In this document: positions 62,709 through 64,000 of the stretch, one piece after another
How the letters are laid out: each line of letters begins with the position of its first letter
Numbering within the stretch: position 1 is the stretch's first letter
Assembly (NCBI GenBank): GCA_023511295.1
Contig: JAIMBT010000023.1
Span: forward strand, 1-64,000
Direction: 5' to 3'
Length of the DNA stretch: 64,000 nucleotides
Source: Alicyclobacillus sp.
GTDB taxonomy: Bacteria > Bacillota > Bacilli > Alicyclobacillales > Alicyclobacillaceae
The notes under the pieces: model-generated
What the model was told of the DNA's origin: nothing
Database searches by the model: none
Seen by the model: the letters and a program-made list of their open reading frames with translations, nothing else
Translations under genes and position numbers: made by a program

Positions 62709-63740
62709 TTATCCAACGTTAGCAGGATTGAGAATCTTTACCGAGTCACCCAATCGGATGTGTGTCGCCAACGTAATAGACTCTGCGTTGGCTGGAAATT
62801 CGCTGTCCAATTTCTCTAGTAACAGCCGGCCAGCTATGCTTCCTACCCGAACAGGATCTTGAATGACCGCAGTCAGTCTGGGGCGGATTAGCTCCGGGAG
62901 CAATAGTTCACCGAAGCTTACCACCGACACATCTTCCGGGATGCTTAACCCTAGTTCATTGATGGCAACAATCAAACCGACAGCTATAAAGTTGTTGCAA
63001 CAGAAAATCGCAGTTGGTGCTGACTTCATTTTCAGTAATCGTTTACCTAAAATATATCCACTTTCTTGATCGAAATGACCTTGCTGTACATATTCATCAG
63101 GTATTGAAAGTTTATAGTCCTGTGTCGCCCGTTCGAATCCGCGCTGTCTTTCAATGACGGTACTGATGGGCGCACTGCCGTTAATAATTGCAATTTTGCG
63201 ATGACCCGCCGTGACAAGGTATTTCACCAATTCGTATGCTCCGGACACATTCTCTTCAACAATGGTATCAACCTCAGCATCTGCCACTGAACGGTCTACT
63301 AACATTAGTGGCACGTTCCGTTTCCAACAATTCTTTACAGTATCAGCTAACTGCCCTCGGCTTGTTGCCAACACAATGGCATCGACCCGTTTTTCCAGAA
63401 AAACCTCGATTAGACGTTGTTCCTTTTCAGGTCGTTCGCTGGAACTGGCAACTATGATGTTGTAATTCCCTGCGCTCACCACGTCTTCAAACGAGCGAAT
63501 GAGTTCCATGAAGTAGGGGTTTGAGATATCTGGCACCAAGACACCAATCGTGTTCGTCTTTGCTCTACGCAAGCTTCTTGCTATCCCATTGGGCTGGTAG
63601 TTGAGTTGGTCCACCACAGACTGAACGCGTTTTCGCACCACGGGCGAAACATATCCATTTCCGCTCAAAACCCGAGATACTGTCGCTGTGGAAACTCCAG
63701 CGGCTCGGGCTACATCTTTCAAGGTTGTCAAGTGTCTCAC
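62709..63740 (-). CDS. LacI-family transcriptional regulator, third copy
   Basis: 343 residues: helix-turn-helix TLKDVARAAGVSTATVSRVLS, hinge NYQPNGIARSLRR and a PBP1 sensor domain (NTIGVLVPDISNPYFMELI). It is closer to the general CcpA/RbsR-like type than to the two gan LacI proteins. The start is a GTG at 63738-63740 or a TTG three codons later with GGTGAG before it. It is the first gene upstream of the sialidase-transporter operon and has its own promoter and operator, so it probably represses both itself and that operon. The ligand is unknown. Confidence 0.88.
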   Translation of the reverse strand: MRHLTTLKDVARAAGVSTATVSRVLSGNGYVSPVVRKRVQSVVDQLNYQPNGIARSLRRAKTNTIGVLVPDISNPYFMELIRSFEDVVSAGNYNIIVASSSERPEKEQRLIEVFLEKRVDAIVLATSRGQLADTVKNCWKRNVPLMLVDRSVADAEVDTIVEENVSGAYELVKYLVTAGHRKIAIINGSAPISTVIERQRGFERATQDYKLSIPDEYVQQGHFDQESGYILGKRLLKMKSAPTAIFCCNNFIAVGLIVAINELGLSIPEDVSVVSFGELLLPELIRPRLTAVIQDPVRVGSIAGRLLLEKLDSEFPANAESITLATHIRLGDSVKILNPANVG

Positions 63741-63746
63741 CGCTTC

Positions 63747-63760
63747 TGTAAACGATTACA
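63747..63760. promoter_or_regulatory. LacI operator before the regulator gene
   Basis: TGTAAACGATTACA: TGTAA and TTACA arms around ACGA, a near-perfect LacI-type palindrome. It lies just downstream of the predicted transcription start. Confidence 0.65.
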
Positions 63761-63775
63761 TATACGCTTAAGACA

Positions 63776-63804
63776 CTTATATACTGTAGTTTGAAGTCTG
63801 TCAA
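63776..63804 (-). promoter_or_regulatory. Sigma-A promoter of the third LacI gene
   Basis: On the minus strand TTGACA (63799-63804) and TATAAG (63776-63781) are 17 bases apart. The operator follows at once. Confidence 0.75.
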
Positions 63805-63932
63805 CAAACTTTTTGAAACCATCTAGTTAGAGTCTCAGGTAGTGGCGTAAATTCCGGGGCTGGATCTTGACGAGAAAGCCATCGAGTGAAGTCTACTAAA
63901 AGTGCCGAGCAATCAGTAGAGGAGGCACATCG

Positions 63933-64000
63933 GGTGATGCCAGGCTGACCGCCGCACCGGTGGACCGCCTCGTGCACCATGCACACGTGCCGGCCTTCAC
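63933..64000 (+). pseudogene. Possible C-terminal piece of IS21-family IstB ATPase, cut by the window edge
   Basis: The frame reads GDARLTAAPVDRLVHHAHV, resembling the conserved end of IstB (FGDxxLxAALLDRLxHHAH). The sequence immediately upstream in this frame does not continue as IstB, so the piece is probably a remnant. Only about 22 codons are available and the frame runs off the window, so this is tentative. Confidence 0.5.

Noticed and set aside
1-64000. CRISPR arrays, rRNA, tRNA clusters, prophage
   Set aside because: No regularly spaced short repeats, structural RNA genes or phage structural genes were seen on reading both strands.

Overview
The window looks like the chromosome of a GC-rich member of the Bacillota, and Alicyclobacillaceae is my best guess. 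The reasons are strong GGAGG-type ribosome binding sites, frequent GTG and TTG starts, lipoprotein (not Gram-negative periplasmic) sugar-binding proteins, ABC sugar importers without their own ATPase, a DeoR-led Leloir operon and a CcpA-like cre box. The genus is inference only. There are no rRNA or tRNA genes, CRISPR array or phage. The only mobile-element trace is a possible IS21 istB tail at the right edge.

Positions 70-21543 form a beta-galactan/galactose locus. It holds a large M14 metallopeptidase-like gene, a secreted GH53 galactanase with accessory domains, a DeoR-galT-galK-galE-aldose epimerase operon, and a transporter operon (lipoprotein, two permeases, GH42 beta-galactosidase, intracellular GH53). 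Two paralogous LacI regulators flank the transporter operon. Secreted GH53 would cut galactan, the ABC system would import the oligomers, GH53 and GH42 would finish them, and the Leloir enzymes would take galactose onward. Five copies of an 18-bp motif (best form TGTGAAATCGAARCCACA) lie before the galactanase, before the transporter operon, and across the start codon of one LacI gene.

Positions 21679-26810 carry a second ABC sugar importer followed by a PLP enzyme of the D-cysteine desulfhydrase family and an Asp/Glu racemase-family protein.

Positions 26863-42920 are the most unusual part: a minus-strand run of MFS transporter, KS-AT-ACP, KS-AT-KR, DH-DH-acyltransferase, PfaD-type enoyl reductase and Sfp-type phosphopantetheinyl transferase. 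This is a polyunsaturated-fatty-acid-synthase-like (Pfa/Hgl-like) lipid synthase with a new-looking division of domains. It has one ACP, two ketosynthases with active-site Cys, and a PlsC-type acyltransferase on the dehydratase protein. The two KS-AT genes share a 1514-bp almost identical block inside otherwise divergent genes.

Positions 43043-46931 hold a dicarboxylate/amino-acid symporter with a structured leader, a GNAT acetyltransferase and a polysaccharide deacetylase lipoprotein. Positions 47027-52576 hold a small organic-acid locus: PEP mutase/isocitrate lyase-family lyase, MFS transporter and CaiB CoA-transferase on one strand, and a GntR regulator with an HMG-CoA lyase-family enzyme on the other. 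Positions 52965-63804 are a LacI-controlled operon with a BNR sialidase-like protein, a third ABC importer, a frameshifted SDR, L-fucose isomerase, a ribulokinase-like kinase and a DapA-family protein, ending in the remnant of a GDP-L-fucose synthase gene.
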